Source: Microbacteriaceae bacterium (lineage in GTDB: Bacteria > Actinomycetota > Actinomycetes > Actinomycetales > Microbacteriaceae). From it: a stretch of 6,946 nucleotides of DNA. Every line of letters starts with the position of its first letter. Position 1 is the stretch's first letter. Made by a program: the position numbers and the translations under genes. Below the pieces are notes generated by a model. It saw only the letters and a program-made list of their open reading frames with translations. It ran no database searches and was not told the origin of the DNA. Below, in pieces: positions 5,824 through 6,946 of this stretch. Location of the stretch: NCBI GenBank assembly GCA_030840185.1, contig JAUZFY010000319.1, positions 1 to 6,946 of the forward strand, written 5' to 3'.

Positions 5824-6946
5824 ATGGCTTCGCCCGTTACGCTCACCACGTCCTCGTCCAGTCCCAAGAGGGCGGATGCACAAGACCATTCCCGACTCGG
5901 ATCGAAGCAGCACAGCGACGGCGGCTGGGGTCTCGTTCCCATTCAGGTTCGTTCGGCCCGATTCGCCTCGTACGATGTGCGGGACTTCGAACCGGTCAGC
6001 GGCCAGGAGGCGGAGTGGAAGCACACTCCCGTCGCGAGGCTGCAGCCCCTCCTGACTGACCCCCTCGAGGGGGACATCGAGCCGCTCACCCTCGTGGCCA
6101 CCGGTGGGCCCGCAACCGTCGAATGGATCGACCGCTCCGATGCCCGCATCGGGACCGCCGGCACTCCCGAGGAGCGAGCGTCCGCGAACGCATGGAGTTC
6201 GTTCGGAAGCGCCCTCTCGATCCGCATCGACTCGGAGACGCCGACCGAGATCACCGTGAACCGCTCCGCGCTCGGCGACGCCCCACGCGCCGCCCACACC
6301 GTCATCCACGCCGCCCACCACAGCGTCGGTACCGTCGTGCTGCAGAACAGCGGAAAGGCGATGCTCAGCGAGAACGTGGAGATCGTGCTCGACGAGGGGG
6401 CACACCTCACCGTCGTGACCGTTCAGGAATGGGATGACGACGCCACGCATCTCGCGAGCCACTTCGCAACCGTCGGCCGCGACGCGCGACTCAAGCACGT
6501 GGTCGTCTCGCTCGGCGGATCGGTCGTTCGCGTCAACCCGTCGGTGCACCTCGTCAGCGAGGGCGGTGACGTCGAACTGTTCGGAGTCTACTTCGCCGAC
6601 ACCGGCCAGCACCTCGAGCAGCAGGTGTTCGTCGATCACGACGCACCAAACACCCGGTCACGGGTGAGCTACAAGGGGGCGCTGCAGGGCCTGGGCGCCC
6701 ACACCGTCTGGGTCGGAGACGTGCTCATCCGGCCGACCGCATCCGGCACCGACAGCTACGAGCAGAACCGCAATCTGTTGCTCACGGATGGCGCTCGTGC
6801 GGACTCGATCCCGAACCTCGAGATCGAGACCGGCGACATCGCCGGCGCCGGACACGCCAGCGCGTCCGGTCGCTTCGACGACGAGCAACTGTTCTACCTC
6901 CAGGCGAGGGGCATCCGCGAGGACGAGGCCCGGCGTCTCGTCGTTC
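5824..6946 (+). CDS. sufD: Fe-S cluster assembly protein SufD, 3' end beyond the window
   Basis: SufD is the SufB paralogue that pairs with it in the SufBC2D complex, where cluster assembly takes place. I translated 374 complete codons from ATG 5824 without a stop to the right edge; actinobacterial SufD is about 390-400 residues, so only a short C-terminal piece is missing. The N-terminus is a Ser/Thr-rich stretch, then HSDGGWGLVPIQVRSARFAS and EAEWKHTP (about 66-73), which are family-like. The beta-helix core includes QVFVDHDAPNTRSRVSYKG, then SYEQNRNLLL and PNLEIETGD. H344 in AGAGHASASG corresponds, by my alignment, to E. coli SufD His360, which works with SufB Cys405. The end repeats the SufB signature (EQLFYLQARGIREDEARRL), showing paralogy. 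The start follows a TAG immediately upstream, and GGAAGGAA lies 11 bases before it. sufC is expected next. Confidence 0.95.
   Translation, partial: MASPVTLTTSSSSPKRADAQDHSRLGSKQHSDGGWGLVPIQVRSARFASYDVRDFEPVSGQEAEWKHTPVARLQPLLTDPLEGDIEPLTLVATGGPATVEWIDRSDARIGTAGTPEERASANAWSSFGSALSIRIDSETPTEITVNRSALGDAPRAAHTVIHAAHHSVGTVVLQNSGKAMLSENVEIVLDEGAHLTVVTVQEWDDDATHLASHFATVGRDARLKHVVVSLGGSVVRVNPSVHLVSEGGDVELFGVYFADTGQHLEQQVFVDHDAPNTRSRVSYKGALQGLGAHTVWVGDVLIRPTASGTDSYEQNRNLLLTDGARADSIPNLEIETGDIAGAGHASASGRFDDEQLFYLQARGIREDEARRLVV

Noticed and set aside
5638..6639. A 333-codon open frame antisense to the sufB end and sufD
   Set aside because: It crosses the sufB-sufD junction on the opposite strand and is fully explained by the codon bias of the two real genes.

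Overview
The window is a high-GC stretch with strong third-position G/C bias. It carries tkt, ctaB, ctaA, sufB and sufD in an order typical of Actinobacteria. I infer a member of the Actinomycetota, most likely Microbacteriaceae, from the protein sequences (for example the CtaB N-terminus and the CtaA GLGCPTWPAC loop) and from the gene order. The comparable Mycobacterium tuberculosis region, from memory, also places tkt, ctaB and the suf operon together. No mobile elements, CRISPR arrays, tRNAs or rRNAs were seen.

Layout. Positions 1-1812 on the minus strand hold the first 604 codons of transketolase (tkt); its C-terminus lies beyond the left edge. A 268-base divergent intergenic region (1813-2080) separates it from the plus-strand genes. 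ctaB (heme O synthase, 2081-3001) is followed after 40 bases by ctaA (heme A synthase, about 3042-4031). A 338-base, locally AT-rich gap (4032-4369) with inverted repeats follows. sufB (4370-5788) and sufD (5824 to the right edge, incomplete) are the first two genes of an iron-sulfur cluster assembly operon.

How the genes work together. CtaB farnesylates heme b to heme O, and CtaA oxidises heme O to heme A for the aa3-type cytochrome c oxidase. SufB and SufD form the scaffold that, with the ATPase SufC (expected just downstream), assembles Fe-S clusters for respiratory and other enzymes. Transketolase, on the opposite strand, serves the non-oxidative pentose phosphate pathway.

I found no undescribed system; all five genes belong to well-known families. 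The unusual points are in translation starts and leaders. (a) ctaA has a perfect AGGAGG ribosome binding site but no ATG, GTG or TTG in any frame behind it; the codon at the right place is ATC. (b) A 12-codon open frame overlaps the end of sufB by ATGA and stops with a TAG directly abutting the sufD ATG. (c) The sufB leader contains two mutually exclusive inverted repeats, and no sufR regulator gene is present between ctaA and sufB.
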